Shown here one piece after another: positions 13,067 to 30,655 of a stretch of DNA of 64,000 nt. The notes under the pieces are model-generated. The model searched no databases, was not told the DNA's origin, and saw only the letters and a list, made by a program, of their open reading frames with translations. Source of the stretch: Apostichopus japonicus. Taxonomy: Eukaryota; Echinodermata; Holothuroidea; Aspidochirotida; Stichopodidae. Numbering within the stretch: the stretch's first letter is position 1; each line of letters opens with the position of its first letter. The stretch spans positions 20,871,376 through 20,935,375 of the forward strand of contig NC_092567.1 in NCBI RefSeq assembly GCF_037975245.1, written 5' to 3'. A program made the translations under genes and the position numbers.

Positions 13067-13262
13067 GCTATCATCATTTTTCGTAAAATATCATTCATAT
13101 GCTTAATTTTCTTATTGTTTCCATTCCTCTACCAGAGAAAAAAGAAGGGTGGGAGGATGCGGCGATTTCAGTGGCTGTGCGTCTCTTAAAGCAGGGAGAG
13201 ACTTAGTTCGTGCTATGCTCCGACCGTCCAAGTTTGGGTCTGGGGGACCCGGCAAGAAATAG
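7326..13262 (+). CDS. CT: Calcitonin-type neuropeptide precursor (two peptides)
   Basis: Secreted precursor processed to two calcitonin-type neuropeptides. Coding exons are 7,326-7,408, 9,642-9,725, 10,892-11,041 and 13,136-13,262, together 147 aa plus stop. All three introns are phase 2 with good splice sites. Order: signal peptide (1-27), acidic spacer, KR at 58-59, peptide CT1 (60-95), GKR, linker SFPYLDLEE, KRR (108-110), peptide CT2 (111-144), GKK, stop. Both peptides have an N-terminal two-Cys loop (SCSNKFAGC; GGCGDFSGC), KFGS(A/G)GP near the end, and Gly as amide donor, so each should end in Pro-amide like vertebrate calcitonin. From memory, sea cucumber calcitonin-type precursors have this two-peptide structure with alternative splicing. 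Known deuterostome receptors for this family are calcitonin-type class B GPCRs. Skipping exon 3 keeps frame and gives a 97-aa CT2-only form. Confidence 0.92.
7409..9641 (+). other. Calcitonin-type gene intron 1
   Basis: Phase 2 intron, donor GTAAGA and acceptor TTGTAG. It contains poly-T and poly-G runs and, near 9,481-9,530, a G-rich stretch with quadruplex potential. No internal exon recognised. Confidence 0.7.
9642..9725 (+). CDS. CT: Calcitonin-type precursor, exon 2 (spacer)
   Basis: This 84-nt phase 2-2 exon encodes residues 28-55, beginning RPNAGLELSRQYPELYEK. It lies between the signal peptide and the first hormone. It holds no dibasic cleavage site and no Cys, so it is a propeptide spacer. 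Splice sites are TTGTAG|AC and CA|GTACGT. Confidence 0.85.
9726..10891 (+). other. Calcitonin-type gene intron 2
   Basis: Phase 2 intron from donor GTACGT to acceptor GCCGCAG. It is mostly AT-rich with C-rich patches; no exon seen. Confidence 0.7.
10892..11041 (+). CDS. CT: Calcitonin-type precursor, exon 3 (CT1 peptide)
   Basis: This exon encodes residues 56-105, framed by YKR and GKR, and holds the 36-residue CT1 peptide. Its Cys pair is C-x6-C, one residue wider than in vertebrate calcitonin, and it ends FKFGSAGP before the amide-donor Gly. The exon can end two ways. Splicing at GA|GTGAGC (intron from 11,042) joins exon 4 in frame. If the donor is not used, the frame reads GAG then TGA at 11,043-11,045, giving a complete 106-aa CT1-only precursor. 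Confidence 0.9.
11042..13135 (+). other. Calcitonin-type gene intron 3
   Basis: Phase 2 intron with donor GTGAGC and acceptor CTACCAG. It contains C-rich tracts near 12,370-12,440, a short GTGGGCCGG-type repeat near 12,590-12,665 and an AT microsatellite at 13,014-13,065. Confidence 0.7.
13014..13065. repeat. AT microsatellite
   Basis: About 50 bp of TA dinucleotides in intron 3 of the calcitonin-type gene. Confidence 0.85.
13136..13262 (+). CDS. CT: Calcitonin-type precursor, exon 4 (CT2 peptide and stop)
   Basis: This exon encodes residues 107-147. KRR is followed by the 34-residue CT2 peptide starting VGGCGDFSGC, then GKK and TAG at 13,260. The Cys pair is C-x5-C, matching vertebrate calcitonin. 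Because exons 2 and 3 both end in phase 2, this exon reads in the same frame after either one. A possible polyadenylation signal AATAAA lies at 13,911-13,916. Confidence 0.9.
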
Positions 13263-14249
13263 GTTTTATTAATGAAGTGTAACTATAGGGTAACTATTTA
13301 TTATATTTTGCTTATCTTTTTGATCGTAAAACCGTCAGCAATTTTTTTTTTTTTTTTTTAAACAGCATTTTACGTTGATTTTGATGAAATATTGATATTA
13401 AATACAGTATCACATTACGATGCAGTTTATTGACGAGACCAAAATAGATCTTTATTATAGTTCCATAATTTTAAAAATATAAGATGATATATGAGTTTTT
13501 AATTACGACTATATAGAAAAATTGAAATGAGAATGAAATTGTCAAAATGGAACGGAATATTTTATTAATCATCTTTAGTAATTTTCTTTTGTGTTTTATA
13601 AATGAAACCCAGAGGGGTTTTGCCGTAGTTTTTGGATTACATGAAACATTATTTTGAGCAACTACCGGTACGTTTCGTAAATTTGTCAAGATTTCAACAT
13701 CAACGTAAAAAACTGTTATTAGTTAATTATTCATCTGTGTACATTCAATTTTAAGATTTTATGATATAAAGAGAACGATGTTCTTAACTGGGGCTTTTTT
13801 TTCTTCTCCTTATGTCGAGTTTGTAACTATGTACAATAGCAGATACAGTACTGTTTACACATAATTAGTTACCATAGAAATAGACAAACAAAACTTGGTA
13901 TTAATTATATAATAAAATATTTGGTGACCTTTAAATTCTGTACTTCATGTTCTAATAGAACCTCCAATGTCATGATAATTTCTTGATTTGATTTTGATGT
14001 AAATAATGAAAAACTTAAAAAATAATATATAATATTTTCAGGTCCCTTGAATTTTTATTTCTTTATTTTTATTTTCCTTAAGCAGTTATAAACTTGTCAA
14101 TCTATATAGTGCAACTTAAAACACCGTTTAACTTCAGCTGTATTTTTTTGCATTTTTCTTGTTCTGCTTTTTTAACTAATTTTTACGTTTGTTGTTTGTT
14201 TGTTTGTCTGATGGCATTCTCTTTTTCCCCTTCTTTTCATCTTTTACAG
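13263..14249 (+). other. Probable 3' UTR or last intron of the calcitonin-type gene
   Basis: AT-rich, no open frame of note. It contains AATAAA at 13,911 and, at its right end, a strong pyrimidine tract and TTTTACAG. Confidence 0.5.
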
Positions 14250-14355
14250 GAATCTTTGCCGTAGGACTAAACATTTGCGGCTATGGTCACCACCAACAGA
14301 CAGAAGACATCGTACTATGATAGGCCTACACAATATACATCGAAATGGCGTATAG
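14250..14355 (+). other. Candidate additional or alternative terminal exon of the calcitonin-type gene
   Basis: It begins right after a very good acceptor (about 30 pyrimidine-rich bases ending TTTTACAG). Read in phase 2, the phase of every exon junction in this gene, it stays open for 34 codons (NLCRRTKHLRLWS..., ending HRNGV) before TAG at 14,353. It has one Cys and no calcitonin-like features. It could be a 3' UTR exon joined after the CT2 stop (GAAATAG|GTTTTA is a weak donor), an alternative C-terminus, or chance. Confidence 0.3.
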
Positions 14356-15438
14356 TTCTGTAAATTTGCCTCACATGAGTGGAAGTAGTTTTCAAATCAT
14401 CTTACAGCGAGTGCCTCACCCTCCGTAGTGACTACGTCATTGATGACGTCATTTAGCCGCCGTTAGTTATTTCTTAGAGCTCTTTTCGGTAGTAAAACAG
14501 AAATCTTCTATATGACTGATTATGTTGACAAGCATTCTACAATTATTTTAGCCACGGACATATCTTTGAAAACATAAATATAATATGGCAATTGGATTTT
14601 GGGATCCCTTGTACCAGATTCAATCATTTTATTCACTTTGTCGACTTTTTGAATATTTTTTTTTTCTTTTAAATTACTATGTTAAACCAATGAAGTTTTA
14701 GGAATGCTATATCATTACACAAAATGTGACGACGTCATATCTTATTTTTTTCTTGTTCCGAAGGAAATGTTTAGTTTTTCGCTTCCAGTTGTGGTTTTCT
14801 TCCTTATTTTTTGCTGATAATCTGCAAAAAAAAAAATTAGTTCTATTTTAAAACTGAAACGGCGTACACTGAATAATAGTCTTGAACCGAAGCTCGTATA
14901 TGAGACAGGACTAATACATTTCAGTACTATGCGTGGTAAAATTGAAGTTCCTTTATATATATAATTCAAATATGGAAGGGGTGGGGGATAGGAATAATTC
15001 AAAATCGCTAATAGGACAATCACTGCACAATTGATAACGTTCTATTGTTACAACCAGTTACTTTGAATGAAAGGTCAGTGGACCAGTTTTCAGGGATGAG
15101 CCTGGGGTAAGAAAAAAATCACGGAACTTTGCAAAAATTGCGGTATAGGCTCCAGTTTGCGTATGCTATAGTGTGTTAGGATAAAAGTTTTTGTCCCCGA
15201 GGTATATAGAAAAGAAATCACGGATATTCCGCGAAAATATAGTTAATTAGGATAAGTGGATGACGTCATCTTGCACAATATTATATTGCTCGGGATTTTG
15301 CCAAATATTTGAGCAATCTTTTTCTTTTCTTTTTTTCGAAACGCACCTAACCTAATGTGAGAGCATTTACTAAACTATCACTGTGTATGGCAAAGAATAT
15401 GTTGGCTGTAAGAGTATCCGACCATGGAGTTAGTGTCT
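14356..15438. other. Gene-free stretch
   Basis: No exon seen. Palindromic TGACGTCA (CRE-type) octamers occur at 14,444-14,451 and near 15,260. Confidence 0.5.
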
Positions 15439-15846
15439 AAAGGCCCGGTCACACTATACCGATTTTTATCGGAATACTATCCGATTTTCCCGGAGGAATC
15501 GAAACTGCCAGTTTTTCGTTCGGGTCTTCTAGCCACAGTGATAAAGGACCTGATTTGCTATCTGTTGAGCCATTCCGATGTGGGATAACCCTCTCCTAAC
15601 TTTTGGTATTGACTCCGTTTCCTTTTATCGGATAGCTATCCGATTTCTCTTACGATTTTTATCGTTTTTCGATGTGACGTCACTTCAGAATGTAGTCCGT
15701 TCCAGAACCCCTCAGATTTGGAGTAGGTATTGGAATGTTCCACTGCGTTCATTACATTCACTACCACAAACCTCACTCTTCGGCCTAAAATCGGAAAAAT
15801 CGGACCGTATTCCGATAAAATATCGCTGTAGTGTGACCGGGCCTTT
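15439..15846. mobile_element. MITE with AAGGCCCGGTCACACT terminal inverted repeats
   Basis: The left end AAAGGCCCGGTCACACT and the right end AGTGTGACCGGGCCTTT are reverse complements. TA sits outside both ends, consistent with a TA target duplication. The interior contains many CGGAT/ATCCG repeats and inverted subrepeats. At about 410 bp with no transposase it is a non-autonomous element. Longer open frames on both strands here follow from its palindromic structure. Confidence 0.8.
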
Positions 15847-17199
15847 ACTCCTTGGTCCGAACAACGATATTTGGTTGACGGTTTGGTTAAATCCAATAAT
15901 GACGATGTGTTTTTCTTTCTTTATTCCTTTCTGTATTTCTTTCTTTCTCATGATGGCATGATTCCGAACTCGTCACTGTACCGATGATTAATAATTTCTG
16001 ACGAAGAACGTTGGTTAATTAAGTGCAGTGGAGAAAATCAATGAATTAATATAATACTTTTAATATATCACTTTTGACTTCAAAGCATTTCAAACCTTAT
16101 ATAATGTTTTTCTTTTTTATTTAAATCACATTAGTTAAATGTTTGAAGGCTTACTGGGCATGGACGTACCCCCCAAAAAACATGGTCTTATTATTCAAAT
16201 AACACAGCTACATTATTCGATTCTCAGTATGCATAAGTATTCAAATTCTGGAAAGTGTATTGTTCAATTCACGTCGCTTATATGCTTAGATATGCCATTA
16301 TTCCTGTAGCCTTTCGGATTACAAGTAATGAGGCGTCATGTCAAAGGAGTTCTTACGAGATATATGGAAAATAAGAAATACTGAAGTATAAGCAACATTC
16401 AGGCCTCATGGTATACTTATAATGTCGAAAAGCTTTTACTACATAAATGTATTTCAATAATGGAAGTGAAAGTACCATTTCACATCTACCACCCCCCCCC
16501 CACCCTTAAGCAAACAAAAAATTCTTATAGTGGGGGCGACTCCCCTACCCTCGTCCCCTTCCCCTGGAACGGATTTATTTAGCCTCTCCCCCACTCCCTC
16601 TCCACAATTCGAACTTAGGCCACGGGCGTCAGACTAACAAACATAAATGGATTCATATCGTTTTTGTTTTGCATATTTGTCTCTTTAATGCAACTGATTC
16701 AAATATGCTTTTGCTGAATTTGTCCATCATGCGTTATTCTAAAAGTTGTATATATGGCAATAATACTTGGCCTAATTTACATTCTTTTCTTTTCGCCTTC
16801 CAAACAACTCAGTAAATATTTTACTATTTACGTAATTAATATTTATCAATCTAATGGAAGCGCCATCACTGAAGACATGAATTAATCAAACTGTTTTGTA
16901 AATATTAATGGAGATTAAAAAAATAATATCATTACGTAAATTTTTCTCTAATCATTTGCCGAATAAATGTCACGAAAGAAGAATACTGAAATGCCGCCAC
17001 CATTATACGTGAATACAGTCATTTAACGTACAAAAAGATACCTCTTAATTAAGATAACCAAGATAATCATGAAGTACAGAAAGATTCCAAAGAATACAAA
17101 AACAATCTCATTGCATTCTTTTGTTTTTTCTATGACTTTTCAACAAATTATAATAAGTTTAATACGAAACACACAAGGTGAAGCATAAGTGACGGAGGG
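15847..17199. other. Gene-free stretch
   Basis: AT-rich, no exon or transposon end recognised. A C-rich tract lies near 16,490-16,600. Confidence 0.5.
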
Positions 17200-17868
17200 G
17201 CACGATTCGTGGTTACGTGTACTCAGCATATAAATATATATATACATATATATATATATATACATGTGTGTACACCCATATGTGTACACACACACACACA
17301 CACATGTATGGCAAGCCATGTGGGACAAACACTGCATAATATATCCGCGTATTAATTCGAATATATACGCGTATTAATTCGAATATACATGTGTTGTAGC
17401 CTACATGTGTAAAGTTTCGCTTTTTGAAGCGATCTCTCGATCCCGCCAAAACATTTATCGTTGGTATATGTACACAGCAAGAGCGGAAATGTGTATATTC
17501 TAATTAATCCGTGCATATATTGGATATAATCCCCATATGTATTTTATTTAATACGTGTATATATTCGAAATAATACGTGTATATATTCGAATTAATACGT
17601 GTATATATTCGAATTAATACGTGTATATATTCGAATTAATACGCGGACATTTTTAAGTCATATGATTGGCTAAGAATATATACGCGTATATATTCCAATT
17701 AATACGCGTATAAATTCCAATTAATACGCGGATATATTATGCAGTGTTTGTCCCACATGGCTTGCCATACACATGTGTACTCAACATACGTTGTATATAT
17801 ATATATCTATATACGTATCTATATATCTATATACGTATGTTGAGTACACATATAGCAACGAATCATGC
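17200..17868. mobile_element. Foldback element with internal 21-bp tandem repeats
   Basis: The left end (GCACGATTCGTGG, then TGTACTCAGCATA) matches the reverse complement of the right end (TATGTTGAGTACACA, then CAACGAATCATGC) with a few mismatches. A second, nearly exact arm pair is TATGGCAAGCCATGTGGGAC at 17,307 against its complement near 17,747-17,766. The centre contains tandem AATACGTGTATATATTCGAATT units (17,560-17,645). No coding sequence is present. The strand could fold into one long hairpin. Confidence 0.75.
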
Positions 17869-18465
17869 AGGATACTCAAAAGTGTGGTGTAGCGACAGTC
17901 TTTTCTGAAAGGGAAAGAGGATACCTCTTCCCCGCATAAGCCAAAGAACCCCCCCCCCCCTTACGACACAACATCCGCTGTCCACTGAAACGGGTCGCCA
18001 AGATGAGACAGCAAGCAAAAAGGTGTGAATTACAGGATTTCATAAACAGTACGAAATTTTCATAGTTCCAATACTGAATGAAACAAAAAGCATTTGACGT
18101 TTTATTTCCAGAGGCATCGGAAGAAGATTCAATCTAGAGAGCGTGGAGGGGCTTTGGGACATTTGATTTATCAACAATAGGACACTTTTAAACAGTAAAG
18201 AGGCACTTTATCGTGATAAAATGAAAAAGGAGGCGTTTTTATTTTAAAAAACAGGCACATTTTGAATCTTTTCAGAAAAAAATTGGGGAGGCTTTGAGCC
18301 CATGCATCACAACCCTCTCATCATCCCCATACCCACCATACCCCCTCTCCGGACGGATCCGCAGCCCCTGTGCCCAAGTTTTATTCTGCTATTCAAGTCA
18401 GTGACGGACGCCGTGGCAGAGCAAGAAGCACAGAGCAAAGAAGGTAGCATACGCCCATTAAAAGC
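17869..18465. other. Gene-free stretch
   Basis: Between two foldback elements. No exon seen; a poly-C run lies near 17,949. Confidence 0.5.
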
Positions 18466-19348
18466 CCCATTGACTTACACAATCACAAAAGTAAAATGGT
18501 CTTCTAGTCTAGATAGAAGTGTTCACTAGCTAAACGCTACCCATCACCGGATAGCTGACAAGTTGGCCTTTCATGGCACCATCAATTTTCCGTACCATGA
18601 CCGCGCAGATTTTTTGCTATCCGAGCCGGAAGTTTTCGTCACTTGTAAACAAACCTCTTCACTCAGTAGTAAACAATTTTCATACGCTGCTCCTGTGAGG
18701 CCTAAAGGGATCTAAAATTGCCTCAATTTTCTCACCACGTGTGCTTCCATTCATGCTCTTCAACATGCAAGCCATAAAAAAAAAATTAGATCATGGTTGA
18801 TAACAGCTGCAGGTCAAAAAAGATGTTCTCCTGCTGCTTTTTGGCACAAGGAGAACAATCGAGCGGATGGATATAGACTCTAATAGGAGTAAGCCACCAG
18901 AAGGTTTATGTTGGCATACTCCTATTAGAGTCTATATCAATCCGCCCCAAGCGTTCTCAGGAAATATGCCGAAAAGAATCAGGAGAACATCTCTGTTTGA
19001 TATTATCAAGAACAATCTGAATTTTATGTGGCTTGGATTTTGAAGAACATGAATTAATGGAAGTACATATGAGACAATCTTGACCACTTTGGGTCTCCCA
19101 GAAGCAGCGTGCGAAAACTGTTTACCTATACTGAGTAAAAACTGGTTTTTGTAAACAAGTGACGAATACGTCTTCAGTCTCTCTCGAAGCCAAAAAAAAA
19201 TCTGCACGGTCATGAATACGGAAAAGTAAAGGTGCCATGAATAATGGCCAACTTGTCAGCTATTCAGTGATGGGTAGCTGCTAGTTAGAACTTCTATCTA
19301 GACTTAGAGACCACCTTACGTTTATGACATAGTGTGTAAGTCAATGGG
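18466..19348. mobile_element. 883-bp foldback (near-complete palindrome)
   Basis: The ends CCCATTGACTTACAC (18,466) and GTGTAAGTCAATGGG (ending 19,348) are exact reverse complements. Similarity continues inward through nearly the whole element, for example CGCTACCCATCACCGGATAGC against the complement of GCTATTCAGTGATGGGTAGC. The inner stem GATATAGACTCTAATAGGAGTA closes on a loop of about 25 nt near 18,892-18,916. No transposase is present. A 93-codon open frame on the minus strand lies within the right arm and is not supported as a gene. Confidence 0.85.
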
Positions 19349-22300
19349 ACATTCAATAGGAATTTACTACTTTATTGACACTGAGTACAGTACTAGTTTC
19401 GCAATACATTCTGCTGATCAATTTAAGTTGGTTATAAGACTCCGTACGTTAAATCGTACTTCTATTTTAACCTCTCTCTTGTTGGTAGGAAAATTGAAAA
19501 TTGTTAACACAAAATCATTGCAAAAGTTTAGAAAATGTAGTTTACATAACATCTGTTGCTTTAAATAGACAAATGTGACATTAATGTAGGTGCCTTTATG
19601 ACTTGAGTATACCGCATATAATACACGTTAGGTCATCGACTAAAGAGTATTCAACTTTATAACATTAGGTCCCAACTTTGTCAAGTTCAGACATATTTGG
19701 CTTATATGTCTCTTAATTAACATGAAATTGGGGGGGGGGGGGGGATGAGGTACCCATGCCAAAGGCTACCATATTTAAATAAGTAATGTTATCATTCTAA
19801 GTTACATATAAGCTTATTGGTATTGACCAAACGCTCTAAATGATACGGTGTCATTTGACACCATGCACGGTCCCCTGGGACACTCGAGGGGCTCCTGGTT
19901 GGTCGGCAGGAGAACACGCATAACTCTCTATAGAATTCATGGAATTGTCTGAAATTTGCAGGGAACGTAGCGGAACACTAATCCACACTGATCCGTCGAG
20001 CGATTTTTTAAATATCTTATTTTAGACATCAATTAATTAAAAAAGTAATTAAGAACTTAATTAATTGCCAATAACTCAATAATTATAATAAATTTTTAAA
20101 ATATGGGACAATGGAAAGATGGCGAATTTGGTAAAGATGAATCATCTAAACTTTCATGATAATAGCTAAAAATAAATTTAAGTTATCCATGTTTTCCTAC
20201 TTAAAAACACTGGATTTATCAAACCCCTAAAACAAAGAGAAACATTTACTCTGTTAACAGCAACATGCGCTCAACACAGGTGAATTCTCCTTGCAATACC
20301 TATATTACATGACTAAGCAAACATATACGTAAAAAGGAGTTGAATAATTAGAAAAAACATACCAATTAATTAAGAAATGAATAAACAATAAATTAAGGTC
20401 AATATATTCTCTGTAAGAAGGTAAAGCACTACCATACTAACAAAAGAAATAGGATTTGAAAAGTTACTTCCGGGATTGGCACTTTTGAAATCATAGTTTT
20501 TGTTCTTAATTATCAATAATAAGGGTTGATAAATTATATGGTTTTAGTAGTTACTGGATATTTCAGACATCAAAGAGGTTAGAAGAGTCCAAAACAAGGG
20601 ATTTTCCCCCCACCATGTTTTTTTCAACCAAACTGGCCCCCTTAGAGGCGAGGTTGCCTGCTTATACTACGGAAGCCTTTAAGTGAACTTCAAACAAAAT
20701 GATTAATAAATCTCAGCAAGTCATCATTCCAATTTGTAGCAAAAAAATAAATTGATCACTTAAGTAATTTCATTAAACATTTTGCAACAGAAAGAATAAA
20801 AACCGCTCGCTTCAGAGCTTCATCATTTCAACATTTTCAGCAGACTAATAAATTCCATATTTAATTAAAAATCATCGTCGTGAAATCAACCATTTGCAAC
20901 TAAACAATTATCTTACGCTGGCCTCAGAATGCCATGACTTTCAGCATTTTACATTTCCATTTATTTCATACATAACAGTCACTTGATGGAGAGGCCTGTA
21001 TCGTCGTAAATCAAATATTTCGTCATACACGTGGTTATTAATTTTCATATGAAAGATATGCAACTTGACAGGCCATACCAAAGGTCTGTTTACATTTTAC
21101 CAGTTATATATTGAACTCGAAAGTCTACAATAGACACGAGATATAGCAGATTAAAAATATAGAGATATTTTTGACATCGCAAAGTCAGCATGATTCAGCA
21201 GATTTGGCAGATTAAACGTATATATATTTATATATAGGCTACTTATGAAGAAATAATTATATCACTGTTGAAGCTCTCACTCAGCTGTCCTCGAAAGTCC
21301 CGTCTCTTAGGCCAAGTGAAGCAAAGGTAATACATATAAATTCTTTCTTTACTAAGTCTTCTCACATGCTAACATTTTTTTTCAAAAGATGACAAATGAT
21401 ATGTACAAGCGTCTTTAAGTTTCATCAATAGGCTGGTTAGGTTTATACTTTGGTGATTCTGTATAGGCCTATGCTTTCGTGCATAATTGTATAGGGCCTA
21501 TGTACCATTTGATTAGGCATGTCGTACATCGTACAATGGTGGCAAACTGGACGGCAGCATCATTCTCTCTATACTTTGCTCGGTCTGAACAATTAACCAA
21601 TGTTTTGCTTCACCTCAACAAGGGGATACATCGAATTGACATGGAACCCTCACACTAGGTATCATGACAATGTCAAATACTATTAAATTATGTGGCTGCC
21701 ATGAGAACCGAGGTCGACGGTCACGTGGTTAAATTGTCAAACGTTTATTTGATACCACCCAGTCCTTAGTTACAGTGTCCCTAGTGAAAATGAGGAGCAT
21801 AAGTCTAGCCTATATATATGCTCTAGCTTAAGCCGTGTATGTTATGTTGTGCCTGGGCAAATGATTAATTCAACTATATGCTATTAAGTACAATATTGTC
21901 CCTGGCCTGGTCCAGTCATAATGTGAAAACTTGACTTAAATTGACCGGCTTTGGAATTTCAAAAATGTCTACGTGCCTCACAGGATGAGAACGGCGTTAA
22001 CGCGTGACGCGATGATAGCGATTTCAAAATGGAAATGTAAAAGTTCGGCTTTTTGTGACGCGGTTCACCTACGCGTTCGGGTCTAACTTCCTATAACTTG
22101 TAAACGCGTGCGTGGGTACGCTCGATATGTATATGTATACTACATTGTGCCTAGACGCGTAGCCTAGGTAGTGCATTCCCTGCGTCTAAGCGCGCAAGAG
22201 GACAAAGTCGGCCTAGTCTATGTATAATTACCTTCACGCGACATTAGAATGTCACTCATTAACAATGAGTGGTATTCTACCTAGTATTAAAAGTTGGTAT

Positions 22301-22877
22301 AAAATGGACAAAAAGAAAAAGAGTAAAATTTCACAATAATTGTATCACTTAGAAAAGGGGGATTTCTGGAGTCAGGACTCCCAGCCCTAGTTTTGTGCAT
22401 AGCTCACGAAAGATTGTAGTCATGTTAACTTCAAAAACGGTATTGGCAAATTGCATTGCTAATAATAAATGTGTTCATTTGAAATCAGCGTTTGCGGTTG
22501 GCGATGAGATATGCAACTCCGTGGATTGCCCTTTTGTTGAATTATGTTGATACATTCTTTATTAGAATATTCTAGATAAATCTATAGATACAGTTAGTAT
22601 TGCTGAAATTTATGAATATTTAGCTACTCACATTTAGAGGTTTAGTGTGTACTAGGCTGCTCATGATGTTACTCGTCGGTCTCATGCTGTTGTAACTCGT
22701 ATAGACTATTACAAGTCTGTTTCAATCGTAATACTATCAGACGAAGTATCTTTGTCAGTCTCCATACAGCTTTACCTATCTTAGTATATCTAGCTCTACA
22801 CCATTCCATCACTAAGTCCCATTGAACGCAAAATATCATGAGGTTTTTTGTCTTATCCCTTTTATATAGTAAACAAC
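19349..22877. other. Gene-free stretch upstream of PTGR1
   Basis: No coding exon found. It contains a poly-G run near 19,730, an AT-rich block at 20,020-20,100 and an imperfect short hairpin at about 22,243-22,275. The pyrimidine-rich TTATCCCTTTTATATAG just before the PTGR1 start could be an acceptor for a leader exon; no leader exon was identified. Confidence 0.5.
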
Positions 22878-29687
<6,810 letters not shown>

Positions 29688-29989
29688 AAAATATTGCTCT
29701 GAAACGGATTTGATCCATAAATATGTCATCTTAGCAGGCCTGGGGTAAAGTAGGGCCCCGGGAAATATGGGATAAGAAATAATGTATCCTTATCCAGCTT
29801 TGTTCTGGATGTTTCTTTTATTTATCGTTGAACGATTTTTAAAACTAGACACACTTTGCATGTTTCTTGCAGCTTCACAAATTACAGTGTAGCGAAACTT
29901 TGTAGAAACTATGAAGTCACTCGGGAGCCTCCAGGGAATTCCATGGAACGCCAAGAGGGAAAAATAATAGTAATTTTACCGTATCCTAA

Positions 29990-30655
29990 AAATATAGATA
30001 GTAACACAGTAAGCGAGTCGGCAAAAATTATCGACAGGGCCTTCGGGTGAATTTGTTGTCATGTTGTCGTTTGATTATGAGTATGTATGTGTGTTTGCGG
30101 AAGAGGAAACAGGCTTGTATGGTACAAACGATATTACAAAACATCTTATTTTCGTAATCTGATCAACGAAAAATAAAGACTTAAAAAGGGGGCCTTTGTC
30201 TCCGGGCTTCAATCTAGCTCATTTAGGTCCACTAAATCTTGACTTAACAACCGGATGAATTGACTGTGTTTATGGATTTAATTTTACGGAAAGGCATTGA
30301 AATATTGATCAATATCGACTCAAAACGTTGCCATTTTAGTTGATTGTATTACACATTTTGTAATGTTATTTATTACTAAAATTTTGTTTATTTTCTTGTC
30401 TAGTCAAGCTTCCTTTTCGAATTAATTCATACAAAGGTCGCACATGTTGAATTCTGTAAATTCCCCCCCCCTTTTTTTCTTTTTCCTTTTTTACCAAGGA
30501 CGGCCAATGATATATAGATAGTTACACAGTATACGCGAGTCGGCAAATAGTTCCGGCAGGGGTGAAATTGAGGTTTTGATGTCGTATGATTATGCGTATG
30601 TAGGTGTCTTTGTGGAAGGGGCAAAAGGGCTCGTGTGGTATAAACGATATTTAAA
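29990..30655 (+). repeat. Diverged direct duplication downstream of PTGR1
   Basis: 29,990-30,140 and 30,508-30,655 are similar over about 145 bp. Shared segments include ATATAGATAGT(A/T)ACACAGTA, GCGAGTCGGCAAA, GATTATG.GTATGTA and AAACGATATT. The first copy lies in the PTGR1 3' UTR, about 30 bp before its polyadenylation signal. Confidence 0.75.

Noticed and set aside
15578-15961. 127-codon + strand open frame, with overlapping minus frames
   Set aside because: Mostly inside a palindromic MITE whose symmetry opens frames on both strands.
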